Notes: generated from the sequence alone by a model not told the origin. 64,000 bases of DNA from Lewinellaceae bacterium (GCA_020636075.1 JACJYO010000005.1:531916-595915), one strand, 5' to 3'; numbered from the stretch's first letter, positions 51,555-61,031 are shown. Numbers and translations are program-made.

Positions 51555-53396
51555 TTATTCTACGGTTACCGATTTTGCAAGGTTTCTGGGTTGGTCTACA
51601 TTGCATCCGCGCAACAGGGCAATGTGGTATGCGAGGAGTTGCATGGGTACGACCGACAGCAGCGGTGTCAGGGGTTCTTCCGTTGCCGGTATTTCGATGG
51701 TATAGTCGGCAAGTTTCGTGATGTTTTGGTCGCCCTCGGTAACTACGGCCACAACAACCCCTTTGCGGGCTTTTACTTCTTGGATATTGGAAACAATCTT
51801 GTCGTAAGCGCTCAGGTTGGTCGCAATTACGAAGACCGGCATATTTTCGTCGATAAGAGCGATTGGACCGTGCTTCATTTCTGCTGCGGGGTAACCTTCT
51901 GCATGAATATACGAAATTTCTTTCAATTTCAAGGCTCCCTCAAGCGCCACTGGGAAATTATAACCGCGCCCAAGGTAAAGTGCATTGGTAGCATCTTTGA
52001 ATTCGCCCGCGATGTATTTTACCTGCTCCTGGCAATTATCAAGTAATTGCTGAATTTTTCCAGGGATAAGGGCCAGTTCCTGTACCAGTTTCTGGTACTG
52101 CGATTTGCCTAAAAAGCCGCGCTCGTACCCCAAAATAAGCGCCATCAGCGTAAGCATGGTCACCTGGCCGGTAAACGCTTTGGTAGAAGCCACGCCAATC
52201 TCCGGACCAACGTGGATGTAGGATCCGCTGTGGGTCAAACGGGCAATAGAAGAACCGACGACATTGACGATTCCATAGGTGATAGCGCCGCGTTCTTTCG
52301 CCAGCTCAAGTGCGGCGTGGGTGTCGGCAGTTTCACCCGATTGAGAAATGGCCAGTACAATATCCTGCTCGCGCACCACGGGATTGCGGTAGCGAAATTC
52401 CGAAGCGTACTCCACTTCAACAGGCAGCCTGGCTAAGTCTTCAAACAAATACTCCGCGATCATGCCGGCATGCCACGAGGTTCCACAACCCAGGATGATC
52501 ATGCGTTGGGCATTGATCATGCGTTTTTTGTACTCTTCCATGCCGCCCAGGCGTACCCAGCCTTCCTCTTCATTCATGCGCCCCCGCATGCATTCGGCGA
52601 TGGTTGCGGGTTGTTCGAAAATTTCTTTGAGCATGAAGTAGTCATATCCGCCTTTTTCCAACTGCTCAATCTCCAGTTCAATCTCCTGAATAGTCGGTGT
52701 CATGATTTCATTGCGGAGCGTTTTGATCAGGAGCTGGTTGTCACGAGTGACGGTGGCTACCTCCTCGTCATTCAGGTAAACTACTTTTTTGGTATGCTCC
52801 ACGATCGGTGTGGCGTCGGAAGCAATGAGGAATTCATTTTTCCCGATGCCAAGCACCAGTGGGCTCGACTTGCGTGCAGCAACCAGTTTGTTTGGATCTT
52901 CGCGGTCCATCACTACAATGGCGTAGGCGCCATGTACCTGCGTGAGGGCCTGCCGAACAGCCTCTTCCAATTGCAGGTTTTCGCGCTGTTGAACTTCCTC
53001 AATCAGGTGCACCAATACCTCGGTGTCCGTTTCACTTTTAAACGTATGCCCGTGCTTGATCAGGGCGCTTTTCAATACCGCGTAATTTTCAATGATGCCG
53101 TTATGGATCAGCACCAGGCGCTCATTGCCGCTGGTGTGCGGGTGCGCATTGGTGTCGTCGGGCTTGCCGTGGGTTGCCCAGCGGGTATGCCCGATACCGG
53201 AGGTGCCGGAGATGTTTTTACCTTGTGTGAATTGCTCCAGATCGGCCACCTTTCCCTTTTTCTTTAAAACCGTAATGGTGCCGTTTTGAAGCGCCACACC
53301 TGCACTGTCATACCCGCGGTATTCCAGGCGATGTAAGCCTTTCATGATGATTGGGTAGGCTTCTTTGGAACCGATGTAGGCGACTATTCCACACAT
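51555..53396 (-). CDS. glmS: Glutamine-fructose-6-phosphate aminotransferase
   Basis: The 613-residue protein starts MCGIVAYIGS; Cys2 is the N-terminal glutaminase nucleophile. The glutaminase domain (about 1-240) contains HTRWATHGKPDDTNAHPH. Two SIS isomerase domains follow (about 290-430 and 460-600), with the C-terminal LAKSVTVE usual for GlmS. It makes glucosamine-6-phosphate for peptidoglycan and LPS. The conserved neighbourhood glycogen synthase - DUF4270 - glmS - DUF4290 supports the call. Confidence 0.97.
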   Translation of the reverse strand: MCGIVAYIGSKEAYPIIMKGLHRLEYRGYDSAGVALQNGTITVLKKKGKVADLEQFTQGKNISGTSGIGHTRWATHGKPDDTNAHPHTSGNERLVLIHNGIIENYAVLKSALIKHGHTFKSETDTEVLVHLIEEVQQRENLQLEEAVRQALTQVHGAYAIVVMDREDPNKLVAARKSSPLVLGIGKNEFLIASDATPIVEHTKKVVYLNDEEVATVTRDNQLLIKTLRNEIMTPTIQEIELEIEQLEKGGYDYFMLKEIFEQPATIAECMRGRMNEEEGWVRLGGMEEYKKRMINAQRMIILGCGTSWHAGMIAEYLFEDLARLPVEVEYASEFRYRNPVVREQDIVLAISQSGETADTHAALELAKERGAITYGIVNVVGSSIARLTHSGSYIHVGPEIGVASTKAFTGQVTMLTLMALILGYERGFLGKSQYQKLVQELALIPGKIQQLLDNCQEQVKYIAGEFKDATNALYLGRGYNFPVALEGALKLKEISYIHAEGYPAAEMKHGPIALIDENMPVFVIATNLSAYDKIVSNIQEVKARKGVVVAVVTEGDQNITKLADYTIEIPATEEPLTPLLSVVPMQLLAYHIALLRGCNVDQPRNLAKSVTVE

Positions 53397-53454
53397 TTGA
53401 AATTTTGAGTTTGAGTTTTGAGTTGTCCGGAAAACAGGCGGTACTCAAAACGGA

Positions 53455-54825
53455 TTATTGAACTTTAGTGTATTTCAGGGCTAGCTTTGCCGGAAATGTA
53501 GCACTTTTCGGGCCAAAAAGGACCGTTCGCATAGCTGAACGGCTCTGAGGGTACACACTGATATACAGCGTCTGGTCTTTAATATCCCCGGAACTATTAT
53601 CCACCATATTCTGGAAACGCCGGGTAACTGTTAACCGGTACCGCTCAACATCCGTGCCGTTATCTATTTCTATTTGCGGGAAACCACCAAAAGCATTAAA
53701 GCCGCCATTGAGGGCCGACCCCAGGGAGTACAACACATCGGTCGTGAGGCTGAGCGTTGTATCGCCGATCAGCTCAGTTAGTACCAACTGGTTAGCCGAG
53801 TTTAACAGCGGATTGTCTCCGGGCAAGGTTGTCGTAGTCAATTCCAGTTCAGCCTTGTTCACTGCAATGTTATCCAACAGATGGACAAAAGGAAACTCTA
53901 CTTTGACGCGCAAACCCGTCATGCCCTGCACAAATAACAGGTCGTCGGCCCGCTGATTGAGATGGGGTTCAACTGTCGAACCGGAATAGTCATGGACGAA
54001 GTTGGTAAACTTGTTTCCCCCGACAAAGGAAAAATCAAACGTCCGGGATTGTGTTACCGTGTCCGGATCATATTTATAATACAACCGGATCCGGCTGTAG
54101 GTTGTGTTATTCAAGTCGAACGCCATAAGCGCGCCGGGGTCGCCCGATGAGGTTGCTGAAATGCGGATGCCGCGTATTTTTTGCCAGAAAGTGGTGTCTG
54201 AAAGAAGATCCAGGCTATCCAAACCGAGCAATTCCTGTCCGAAGGCATTATCCAACGGAATGCGCAAATACGGCGCTTGATTGGTGGTGTCAAACAAGTT
54301 GACGTTAATATTCGGTGTGGGCAGGAAATTGCTAACCTCGCCAAGGAGTTGGTCTACGGGTAACGACTGGTTGGAGAAATAATTCTGATCCCACCGGATA
54401 ATGGTATCGGCTGCTAAGCGATGTACCTGAAGCGTTTGCGGCTGTAAGGTGTCGCCGTAAAACCCGGGCGCGTCATATCGCAAAAACATCACTATAGAAT
54501 CGACAACGGCATTTTGAAAGTTTGGGGCCAAGCTGGTCAACCGGAAGAGGCTGTAAATGTCAGATTTCGCAAGGCCAAAAACCGGATCGTTGATCTGGCC
54601 GCAAAAGAAATAATCCGCAGTAGAAGACCGGTCAGAGGTGATGATGCTGTCTTCGGGAACAAGCGTGCATTGCACGGTCAGCGTATCGGTATAGGCAAAA
54701 TCAGCCAGTTGGTCTTCCAGCAAACCAGCGCCGAACGGAGTTGGTTTGGTACAGCTGTTTGCCAGAAAAAGGCCGGTAAAAAAGATGCCCAGGAAAAGAG
54801 TACCGGTAAATGTGGTGTGTCTCAT
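53455..54825 (-). CDS. DUF4270 lipoprotein
   Basis: The 456-residue protein has a lipobox (LFLANSC, Cys near 25) and a DUF4270 body (about 35-450) that begins FGAGLLEDQLADFAYTDTLTVQC. It is expected at the outer membrane or surface. Family genes commonly sit beside the short glycogen synthase gene and glmS, as here. The function is unknown. Confidence 0.88.
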   Translation of the reverse strand: MRHTTFTGTLFLGIFFTGLFLANSCTKPTPFGAGLLEDQLADFAYTDTLTVQCTLVPEDSIITSDRSSTADYFFCGQINDPVFGLAKSDIYSLFRLTSLAPNFQNAVVDSIVMFLRYDAPGFYGDTLQPQTLQVHRLAADTIIRWDQNYFSNQSLPVDQLLGEVSNFLPTPNINVNLFDTTNQAPYLRIPLDNAFGQELLGLDSLDLLSDTTFWQKIRGIRISATSSGDPGALMAFDLNNTTYSRIRLYYKYDPDTVTQSRTFDFSFVGGNKFTNFVHDYSGSTVEPHLNQRADDLLFVQGMTGLRVKVEFPFVHLLDNIAVNKAELELTTTTLPGDNPLLNSANQLVLTELIGDTTLSLTTDVLYSLGSALNGGFNAFGGFPQIEIDNGTDVERYRLTVTRRFQNMVDNSSGDIKDQTLYISVYPQSRSAMRTVLFGPKSATFPAKLALKYTKVQ

Positions 54826-54923
54826 GTGTTTGGAAATAACTGGTAGTTGTTGTATAACTGCCAGATGCGCGAAAGGTCTTTAGAGTTGTCTGTGGTTAAA
54901 ATAAACGGTGGCTGTTAGACAAG

Positions 54924-54956
54924 TATAGCGGGCGAAAGCACATTTCGCCCGCTATA
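54924..54956. terminator. Hairpin between glycogen synthase and DUF4270 genes
   Basis: A 14-bp perfect stem (54924-54937 with 54943-54956) and a 5-nt loop are visible. No U-run follows on the minus strand, so termination may be weak. Confidence 0.6.
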
Positions 54957-55004
54957 GCGTGTATACGATTTACTCGTCAACTTGTGTCAACTCAATGCCG
55001 GTAT

Positions 55005-55835
55005 TTACTGTGAAACTTCGGCCTCCGAAAGCTGGCGGAAAAACTCCAGGTAATCGTCCAGGAATTCCGCATCCGTACCACCTTTGCGCCAGGGCAAAAT
55101 GGGCTTGTCTTGCGTGACCGACAGATAATCAACGCTGGTATCTACCAAATCGCTGCCAATGGCAATCGCATCGGCAAACGTGCAAGCGCCTTTGTGCATG
55201 GAAATACCGTCGCCATTGCGGAAGGCTTCCAAATCAGCTTCTGAAAGATTGTTGATCGCAGCTTTGCGAAGAAAACGGTCTCCGCCTTGCTGTTCATGCT
55301 CGTCTTTAAAGACATTGTACACTACTGTAGAATTGGCAAACAGCGCTTCTGTTTTATAGGCTGTTTTGAGGTACAATGGCAACAGACTGGTCAGCCAACC
55401 GTGGCACAAAATCAGATCGGGTGGCCAGCCAAACTTTTTCACGGTTTCGATAGCGCCTTTGCAAAAGAAAGCGGCGCGATCGGGATTGTCTTCGAAGGGT
55501 TTACCGCTGGCATCGTCGAAAACGAACTTGCGCTTGAAATAATCTTCGTTGTCAAGAAAATAAACCTGGAGCCGTGAGTTGGGTAATGAGGCCACTTTAA
55601 TAATGAGTGGGTAATCGTCGTCGTCCACAATGATATTCATCCCGGAAAGACGTACTACTTCGTGCAAACGGTGCCGGCGCTCATTTACCACGCCGTAACG
55701 TGGCATCAAAATACGCAATTCATAACCGTTGTCTTGTAAAAATTTTGGTAATTGCGCCACCAACCTCGAGATGTTGTTTCCTACCGTATAGGGTTCCATC
55801 TCCTGGGTGACGATGAGCAAACGCTTCTTTTCCAT
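55005..55835 (-). CDS. Glycogen/starch synthase-like protein, N-terminal catalytic domain only
   Basis: The 276-residue protein corresponds to the GT5 N-terminal half, with TQEMEPYTVGNNISRLVAQLPKFLQDNG and later LILCHGWLTSLLPLYL. Full glycogen synthases have about 480 residues with a second Rossmann domain that binds ADP-glucose. Here the reading frame ends after the first domain with no sign of frameshift. This short form is common in the phylum. The activity of the half enzyme is uncertain. Confidence 0.83.
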   Translation of the reverse strand: MEKKRLLIVTQEMEPYTVGNNISRLVAQLPKFLQDNGYELRILMPRYGVVNERRHRLHEVVRLSGMNIIVDDDDYPLIIKVASLPNSRLQVYFLDNEDYFKRKFVFDDASGKPFEDNPDRAAFFCKGAIETVKKFGWPPDLILCHGWLTSLLPLYLKTAYKTEALFANSTVVYNVFKDEHEQQGGDRFLRKAAINNLSEADLEAFRNGDGISMHKGACTFADAIAIGSDLVDTSVDYLSVTQDKPILPWRKGGTDAEFLDDYLEFFRQLSEAEVSQ

Positions 55836-55994
55836 GTATGCAACCTAACTTTTGTGTATAATCCCACCTGGGGTTCGCCCCGTCCTTTGCGGGACAAATC
55901 GGCTGCAAAATTATATAAAAAATGCGAGATTTTTAGGCTGTATTCACCGCAACAAATTTTGCGATGGCGAAAATCCGCCCTCTTTGAACCCTGT

Positions 55995-56510
55995 TCAGGG
56001 TTCCGGCTCATCGCTTACCGGAATGCGCTCCAGAATCCGAAAGATGTAACCATACTCATTTTTAGTATCCGGTTCGTGGGCTTCACGCCAGCTTTCACGC
56101 CAGCTTTCGTACTCGATTTCCGGGAAAAAAACATCCCCTTCAGGCTGGATATCCACTTCGGTTAAATATAAGCGATCCCACAGATCCATGCTGTCGCGGT
56201 AAATGGCGCCACCGCCTATGATAAAAGCTTCCGTTTCGCCATTATCATAGGCCAAACCCAGCGCTTCTTCGATGGAATGCGCCACCAATACACCTTCGGC
56301 AGAAAAATACGGATCACGCGTGATCACCACATTCGTGCGTTTGGGCAGCGGCCGCCCGATACTCCGAAAGCTGTTGCGGCCCATAATGACGTGGTGCCCC
56401 AGTGTGGTTCTTTTGAACCAGGCAAGATCGCCCGGTAAATACCAGGGGATCTCGTTGTCTTTTCCGATCACATTGTTTTTGGCTACGGCAACTATAGCAG
56501 ATACCAGCAT
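55995..56510 (-). CDS. folA: Dihydrofolate reductase
   Basis: The 171-residue protein has the DHFR pattern: VSAIVAVAKNNVIGKDNEIPWYLPGDLAWFKRTT, then VIMGRNSFRSIGRPLP and FIIGGGAIYRDSM. It reduces dihydrofolate with NADPH. A 12-nt tandem duplication produces ESWRESWRE near residue 145. PNP lies 16 nt upstream, so it is the last gene of an SBF-PNP-folA operon. Confidence 0.96.
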   Translation of the reverse strand: MLVSAIVAVAKNNVIGKDNEIPWYLPGDLAWFKRTTLGHHVIMGRNSFRSIGRPLPKRTNVVITRDPYFSAEGVLVAHSIEEALGLAYDNGETEAFIIGGGAIYRDSMDLWDRLYLTEVDIQPEGDVFFPEIEYESWRESWREAHEPDTKNEYGYIFRILERIPVSDEPEP

Positions 56511-56526
56511 GTTTTGAAAGGTTGAT

Positions 56527-57345
56527 TTATTGATTTAACAGGTCACGCACCAGCGATCGCAATTTCGGCTCGGCAGCGCCAGCAAGGGCAATGACATCTT
56601 CCACACTCGTTTCCTTGATAACTCCGGGCGGGAAGGCCACATTGGTCACCAGCGACAACATCAGTACCGGCAAATTCATATGCCGCGCTACGAGCACTTC
56701 CGGCACCGACGACATACCCGTGCAATCGCTGCCCAAATGGCGCAACATGACATATTCGGCAGGGGTTTCCAGGTTAGGGCCTTGCATGGCAGAGTAAACA
56801 CCTTCAACAGCGCGAATTTTCAGCTTTTGGGCGATTGCCAGTGCGCGTGCACGCAATGCCTCGTCGTAAGGCTTAGACATATCAGGAAAACGCGGCCCAA
56901 GGCGTTCGTCGTTCACACCTCGCAGCGGATTTTCCGGCAAAAGATTGATGTGGTCGCGCACCACCACAATATCGCCGCTTTGCAAATGCGGGTTTACGCC
57001 ACCGGAAGCATTTGTAATAATCAATTGTTCGATACCCAACAGTTTCATTACCCGTACCGGAAATGTAACCTGCTGCATCGTCCAACCTTCGTAATAGTGC
57101 AGGCGGCCGGCCATGACAACGACGGGGTGCTTGTCCAACATTCCAAAGACCAGTTTCCCCTGGTGACTTTGAACGGTGCTGGATACAAAATGAGGAATAG
57201 CACCGTAGGCAACTTCCGATTCCACGGCAATGTCTGCCGTCAAATTGCCCAGGCCTGTGCCCAGTATGATCCCGGTGCGGGGTTGAAATGCCGTTTGCTG
57301 GCGCAGAAATGTCAGGGCTTCCTGGATTTGATCGTAGAGTTCCAT
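56527..57345 (-). CDS. punA: Purine-nucleoside phosphorylase, trimeric class
   Basis: The 272-residue protein has LGTGLGNL near residue 30, GRLHYYEGW and ITNASGGVNPHL, plus MQGPNLETPAEYVMLR, which together mark the trimeric PNP family. It phosphorolytically cleaves (deoxy)inosine and (deoxy)guanosine in the cytoplasm. It follows the SBF transporter gene by 9 nt and precedes folA by 16 nt. Confidence 0.95.
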   Translation of the reverse strand: MELYDQIQEALTFLRQQTAFQPRTGIILGTGLGNLTADIAVESEVAYGAIPHFVSSTVQSHQGKLVFGMLDKHPVVVMAGRLHYYEGWTMQQVTFPVRVMKLLGIEQLIITNASGGVNPHLQSGDIVVVRDHINLLPENPLRGVNDERLGPRFPDMSKPYDEALRARALAIAQKLKIRAVEGVYSAMQGPNLETPAEYVMLRHLGSDCTGMSSVPEVLVARHMNLPVLMLSLVTNVAFPPGVIKETSVEDVIALAGAAEPKLRSLVRDLLNQ

Positions 57346-57354
57346 GTTTGATGG

Positions 57355-58266
57355 TTAGGAGGTTACTTGTTTAATATGTTGTCGCCGCCACCAGGCAGCA
57401 AGGCTCATTCCAGTCACAAGGTCCCAAATGCCCCACCAGGCAGCGATCAGGGCCATACCCCCCAGGCCGTTAAAAAAACGGAAGATCAGCAACAGCCCTA
57501 ATGCGGTGTTGTGTATCCCGGTTTCAAAAGCCAGGGTGCGGCTGTCACTTTCGGGCAGTCGATTGATGCGCCCCATCCAGTAGCCGCTACCCAATCCAAG
57601 CGCATTGTGCACCAGCACGATGGTAAAAGCATAGCCCAGGTAATCCACCAGGTTTTGTCCGTTTCCAAGCAGCGCAAGTATGAGGATGGAAAAAAACAAA
57701 ATCAGGGCAATGCGTTGCACCCAGGGCCGGATACGCGCCACCTGGTCGGGGAACCGGCCGTTGAGCCACATACCGAACAGCAACGGCGCTAAAATGAGCT
57801 CGATAATGATCAAGGCCATCTCCCCAAAACCAACTTCAAATGCCTTGCGCATGGCCTCCGACTCCGGTATAAATTGTGCCCAGAATAAAAACCCGGCAGG
57901 CGTTACCACCGTAGCGCAAAGAATAATGATGGCGTTCAGGGTTACCGACAACGCGGTGTTCGACCCGGAAAAATGCACCAGAAAATTGGTCATGTTTCCC
58001 GAAGGGCACATGCTGACCAGCACCATGCCCAGGGCCATACTGACCGGTGGTTTAAACAAATAAATAATGCCCAGTGTCAGTAGTGGAAACAACAGGTATT
58101 GCGACACCATGCCCACAAAGATCGATTTTGGGAAAAGCGCAACTTTCCGAAAATCGGCGGGCCGGACGTCCAGCGCAACACTGAACATCAAAAATGCCAT
58201 TGCTATGTTCAGCAAAGCCAGTTGATCGGAATTGAAATTAATTTGAAGAGCGTCGACCGGGTGCAT
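57355..58266 (-). CDS. Bile acid:sodium symporter family (SBF/BASS) transporter
   Basis: The 303-residue protein has about nine or ten transmembrane helices and SBF features, including LVSMCPSGNMTNFLVHFSGSNTALSVTLNA and the later ESDSRTLAFETGIHNTALGLLL. These are the two crossover regions of the fold. Bacterial members move bile acids, pantoate or other organic anions with sodium; the substrate here is unknown. It is the first gene of the SBF-PNP-folA operon. Confidence 0.92.
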   Translation of the reverse strand: MHPVDALQINFNSDQLALLNIAMAFLMFSVALDVRPADFRKVALFPKSIFVGMVSQYLLFPLLTLGIIYLFKPPVSMALGMVLVSMCPSGNMTNFLVHFSGSNTALSVTLNAIIILCATVVTPAGFLFWAQFIPESEAMRKAFEVGFGEMALIIIELILAPLLFGMWLNGRFPDQVARIRPWVQRIALILFFSILILALLGNGQNLVDYLGYAFTIVLVHNALGLGSGYWMGRINRLPESDSRTLAFETGIHNTALGLLLIFRFFNGLGGMALIAAWWGIWDLVTGMSLAAWWRRQHIKQVTS

Positions 58267-58271
58267 AGGCG

Positions 58272-58387
58272 GTAGTTGGTTATTGGCTGTTGGTTATTGG
58301 CTGTTGGCTGTTGGCTACACTCGAATAGTGAAAATTCTGTTATTCGAGTGCGGCCAACAGCCAACAGCGAATAGCCAACAACCACTA
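58272..58387. repeat. TTGGCTG-type hairpin filling the intergenic space
   Basis: The arms consist of short tandem TTGGCTG/TTGGTTA units, with a perfect 10-bp core (58318-58327 with 58341-58350). It reaches from the SBF start to the stop codon of the sugar dehydrogenase gene. It may act as a terminator. Confidence 0.85.
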
Positions 58388-59542
58388 CGGTGCGTAATAA
58401 ATTCGATAAATCGCATCGGCATAATCATCCGAAACGAGCAAAGAACCGTCGGGCAGCCACTCCAGGTCTACCGGCCGGCCCCAAACTTCATCGCCTGCTT
58501 CCAGCCAGCCACTGGCAAATGGTTCGTAGGCGATGCCCTCGCCCTGGTCGTTCAGGCGGACCAGGCTCACCTGGTAGCCAATTTTTTTGCTGCGGTTCCA
58601 GGAACCGTGTTCGGCGATCAGTACCTGGTTTTTATACGACTCTGGCCAAGCTGTGCTTTTTCCAAACTCCAGACCCAGCGGCGCCGTGTGCGGGCCGAGG
58701 TTTTGCGCCGGCGGTACGAAGTCGCTGCAGGGGTGTTTTTCTCCAAACTTTGGATCCGGAATATCGCCCTGGTGGCAATACGGGTAGCCAAAATGTTGCC
58801 CGTCAGCCGTGGCATGATTGAGCTCGCAGGCGGGTTGATCCTCGCCCAGGTAGTCACGGCCATTATCGGTAAACCAAAGATCACCTGTTTCAGGGTGCCA
58901 GGTAAAACCCACCGTGTTGCGAATACCGTGTTGCACCACTTCATAGCCCTTGCCGGGGTTGTCCACATCGAGCCGGGTGATGCTGGCAAATACAGGCTCT
59001 TCGCGTTCGCAGATATTGCAGGGGGCGCCTACGGGCACATACAACTTGTCGTCAGGACCAAAAGCGATATATTTCCAGCCATGGTGCCCTTCGGTTGGGT
59101 AATCGGCAAAAACCACCACCGGCGCCGGCGGGTTGTCAAGCCGGTTTTCGATATCGTCGAAACGCAGGATACGGCTCACCTCGGCTACGAATAAACTACC
59201 GTTGCGAAAAGCCACACCATTAGGCATGCGTAAACCGGTAGCCAGGGTGTACTGCAGATCGGCCACCAGATCGCCATTGGTATCGCGCAAAGCATACACG
59301 TTGCCGGCATTGCGCGTACCAACGAAGAGTGTGCCGTCCGGACTCAAACAAAGCGAGCGCGCATTTTCCACGCCTTCGGCAAAAGTGGTGATCCGAAAAC
59401 CAGCAGGCAGTTTGATCTTGTCGAGGGGCAATTTTCCGGTATACACCGGGGCTACCGATGCGGTGTTCGCGGCCTGTTTTTCAGAAGGCGCTTCATTGCA
59501 CACGGTTTGGCTTAGCAGCAGAATAAATATTAAATAACGCAT
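58385..59542 (-). CDS. PQQ-dependent sugar dehydrogenase-like protein
   Basis: The 385-residue protein has a short N-terminal signal (about 1-15) and a beta-propeller of the soluble glucose/sorbosone dehydrogenase family (about 45-385). It shows LPAGFRITTFAEGVENARSLCLSPDGTLFVGTR, then VPVGAPCNICE and NTVGFTWHPETGDLWFTDNGRDYLG. Such proteins oxidise sugars in the periplasm with PQQ; whether this one binds PQQ is not shown. The ATG at 59542 is chosen to start the signal. Confidence 0.88.
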   Translation of the reverse strand: MRYLIFILLLSQTVCNEAPSEKQAANTASVAPVYTGKLPLDKIKLPAGFRITTFAEGVENARSLCLSPDGTLFVGTRNAGNVYALRDTNGDLVADLQYTLATGLRMPNGVAFRNGSLFVAEVSRILRFDDIENRLDNPPAPVVVFADYPTEGHHGWKYIAFGPDDKLYVPVGAPCNICEREEPVFASITRLDVDNPGKGYEVVQHGIRNTVGFTWHPETGDLWFTDNGRDYLGEDQPACELNHATADGQHFGYPYCHQGDIPDPKFGEKHPCSDFVPPAQNLGPHTAPLGLEFGKSTAWPESYKNQVLIAEHGSWNRSKKIGYQVSLVRLNDQGEGIAYEPFASGWLEAGDEVWGRPVDLEWLPDGSLLVSDDYADAIYRIYYAP

Positions 59543-59564
59543 GGGCGGCTGGTAATTTTTTGAA

Positions 59565-59596
59565 CAAAAGTAGCATGAGCCGGGGAAATGCCCCAA
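59565..59596 (-). promoter_or_regulatory. Bacteroidota promoter for the sugar dehydrogenase gene
   Basis: On the minus strand TTG (59594-59596) is followed after 21 nt by TACTTTTG (59565-59572). The ATG is 22 nt downstream. Confidence 0.55.
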
Positions 59597-59684
59597 CCCG
59601 ACAGGCTAAAGCACGGCCGAACGCATTTTTGCTCTGACGTCGACAATCCGAGTTTCAATTTTGAGCGGCCTTGCGCCGGTTTTC

Positions 59685-59760
59685 ACCACGGAGGCATGGA
59701 GGACACGGAGGTTTCTCTTTTCAGAAAAATAAACCTCCGTGTCCTCCATAGCCTCGTGGT
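59685..59760. repeat. CACGGAG-type long hairpin, copy 3
   Basis: Arms of about 30 nt (59685-59714 and 59731-59760) pair with a single-base bulge and a small mismatch near the base. The loop is 16 nt. It lies between divergent genes, unlike the other copies. Confidence 0.9.
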
Positions 59761-60299
59761 AAATAAAAAAAGCCGCACCGGCAAAGAAAGCCAGGTGCGG
59801 CATTGGTCCAATAAGGGTCAGTGGGGCCGGCAGGTGTTTCAGGGTGGTTTAACGGGGCAAAGCGTCGGGCGGATTTCGGATGATTGTTTTCAGATGGGTT
59901 GGAGCTGGTACATGGGATTAATGGAATTGGGGTGGTTTTCAGGGTTTCGTTTTCAAATGGATAATGGGGCAATATGGTTTCAGGGTGGTAAATTTTGGGC
60001 GGGCAGAGGGATTACCATTGGACTTTGGGGTTCAGGCTTTCGGGATTGCGGATGGTTTTGGTTTTTTACTGGTTGCATGGCCTTCATCGGTTTTTGATTA
60101 AATGTTTTTCGGAGTTGTTGTTTTGGTTTTACTGGATTAGTCGGGGTCTGTTTTTGACTGTCAACTTTTTTTGAAAAAAAATTTATTCACGCCAATTTAT
60201 TTTCTGAACCCGGTTTGTCCAAGCAGAGGGAACGCTATTGACTTTAAAGTGCGTCCTCCAAAAAAAACGCCATGCAGGTCCCATTACCCGGGGCCCTTG

Positions 60300-60307
60300 T
60301 ATATTTG
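60300..60307 (+). promoter_or_regulatory. Candidate -7 element for the second sigma operon
   Basis: TATATTTG matches TAnnTTTG and lies 38 nt before the sigma start. No TTTG lies at the expected -33 position. Confidence 0.35.
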
Positions 60308-60345
60308 TCGGTATTCCACCATCCCTCCTTCGTTTTTTACTGTCC

Positions 60346-61026
60346 ATGACCGACGATCAACTCATTCAAATGCTCCGGCAAGGTGGCTTGCCCCGCGAAC
60401 GGGCTAACCGTTTTTTACAGAACAAGTTTTTTTACCTGATCCGCCAGTTGGGCGTGCGCCAGCAGCGGCTCTCCTACGACGAGGCGCAAATGGCTTTCTC
60501 CGATGCCCTTACCGAGCTCGACTGGAAAGTCCGCCAGGGCGATGATATCGAAGACCTCGGGAAAATGATTTATACGCTTACTCACCGCCGGGGAGTTGAC
60601 ACGATTCGGAAGCGCACGACTAAAACGAATACAGAGCCTTTGAATAACCCGGTCTCCACATCGGCCCTGCCCGAATGGTTTCTGGATGCTCTGCAAAACC
60701 TGGATGCCGATCATGTGCTGAGCCGCCTGATGCAGCATGAAAATGAACAGGAAAAACGCCAACGGCAATTGCGCATCATGGGCTGCGTGCTGAAAGCACT
60801 GGACCAACTGCCCAAAAAGCGGCGCAGCCTGCTGGCGAACAAATTGGACGGCTATGATTATGAAGAACTGACACAACTGCACGGATTCAAAACAGAACGC
60901 GTAGCCCATGAAATGGTATCCCGGGGTATGAATAGTTTACGCGACACCTTAAAAAATCTTTGTCAAATGGGCGAGCCGGTTTGCCAAGACCTGTGCACCT
61001 GGCTCAACCGAAAAAACCAACTTTAA
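60346..61026 (+). CDS. Sigma-70-like factor (ECF type), divergent
   Basis: The 226-residue protein shows a region-2-like part (about 25-85: LSYDEAQMAFSDALTELDWKVRQG, then MIYTLTHRRGVDTIRKR) and a region-4-like part (about 145-200: ALDQLPKKRRSLLANKLDGYDYEELTQLHGFKTERVAHEM). The sequence is well diverged from standard ECFs. A gene for a membrane TPR protein, probably the anti-sigma, starts 5 nt after the stop. The ATG at 60346 is chosen because upstream residues look non-coding. Confidence 0.8.
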   Translation: MTDDQLIQMLRQGGLPRERANRFLQNKFFYLIRQLGVRQQRLSYDEAQMAFSDALTELDWKVRQGDDIEDLGKMIYTLTHRRGVDTIRKRTTKTNTEPLNNPVSTSALPEWFLDALQNLDADHVLSRLMQHENEQEKRQRQLRIMGCVLKALDQLPKKRRSLLANKLDGYDYEELTQLHGFKTERVAHEMVSRGMNSLRDTLKNLCQMGEPVCQDLCTWLNRKNQL

Positions 61027-61031
61027 TCATC

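Larger units (their letters stand above)
59597..60345. other. Long non-coding interval with hairpin and skewed segment
   Basis: About 750 nt without a convincing gene. It holds the third CACGGAG hairpin (59685-59760). From about 59800 to 60170 the plus strand is strikingly G/T rich and C poor, with recurring TTTCAGGGTGG/TTTTCAGGG words. Possible open frames on both strands are low complexity and run through the hairpin. Confidence 0.65.

Noticed and set aside
55005..55835. Glycogen synthase gene as a pseudogene
   Set aside because: The frame is intact and the same short form is common in the phylum, so truncation is not evidence of decay.
59588..60097. Open frame on the plus strand, and another on the minus strand at 59721-59972
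   Set aside because: Both run through the CACGGAG hairpin and consist of low-complexity residues from the skewed segment. They have no start context or family match.
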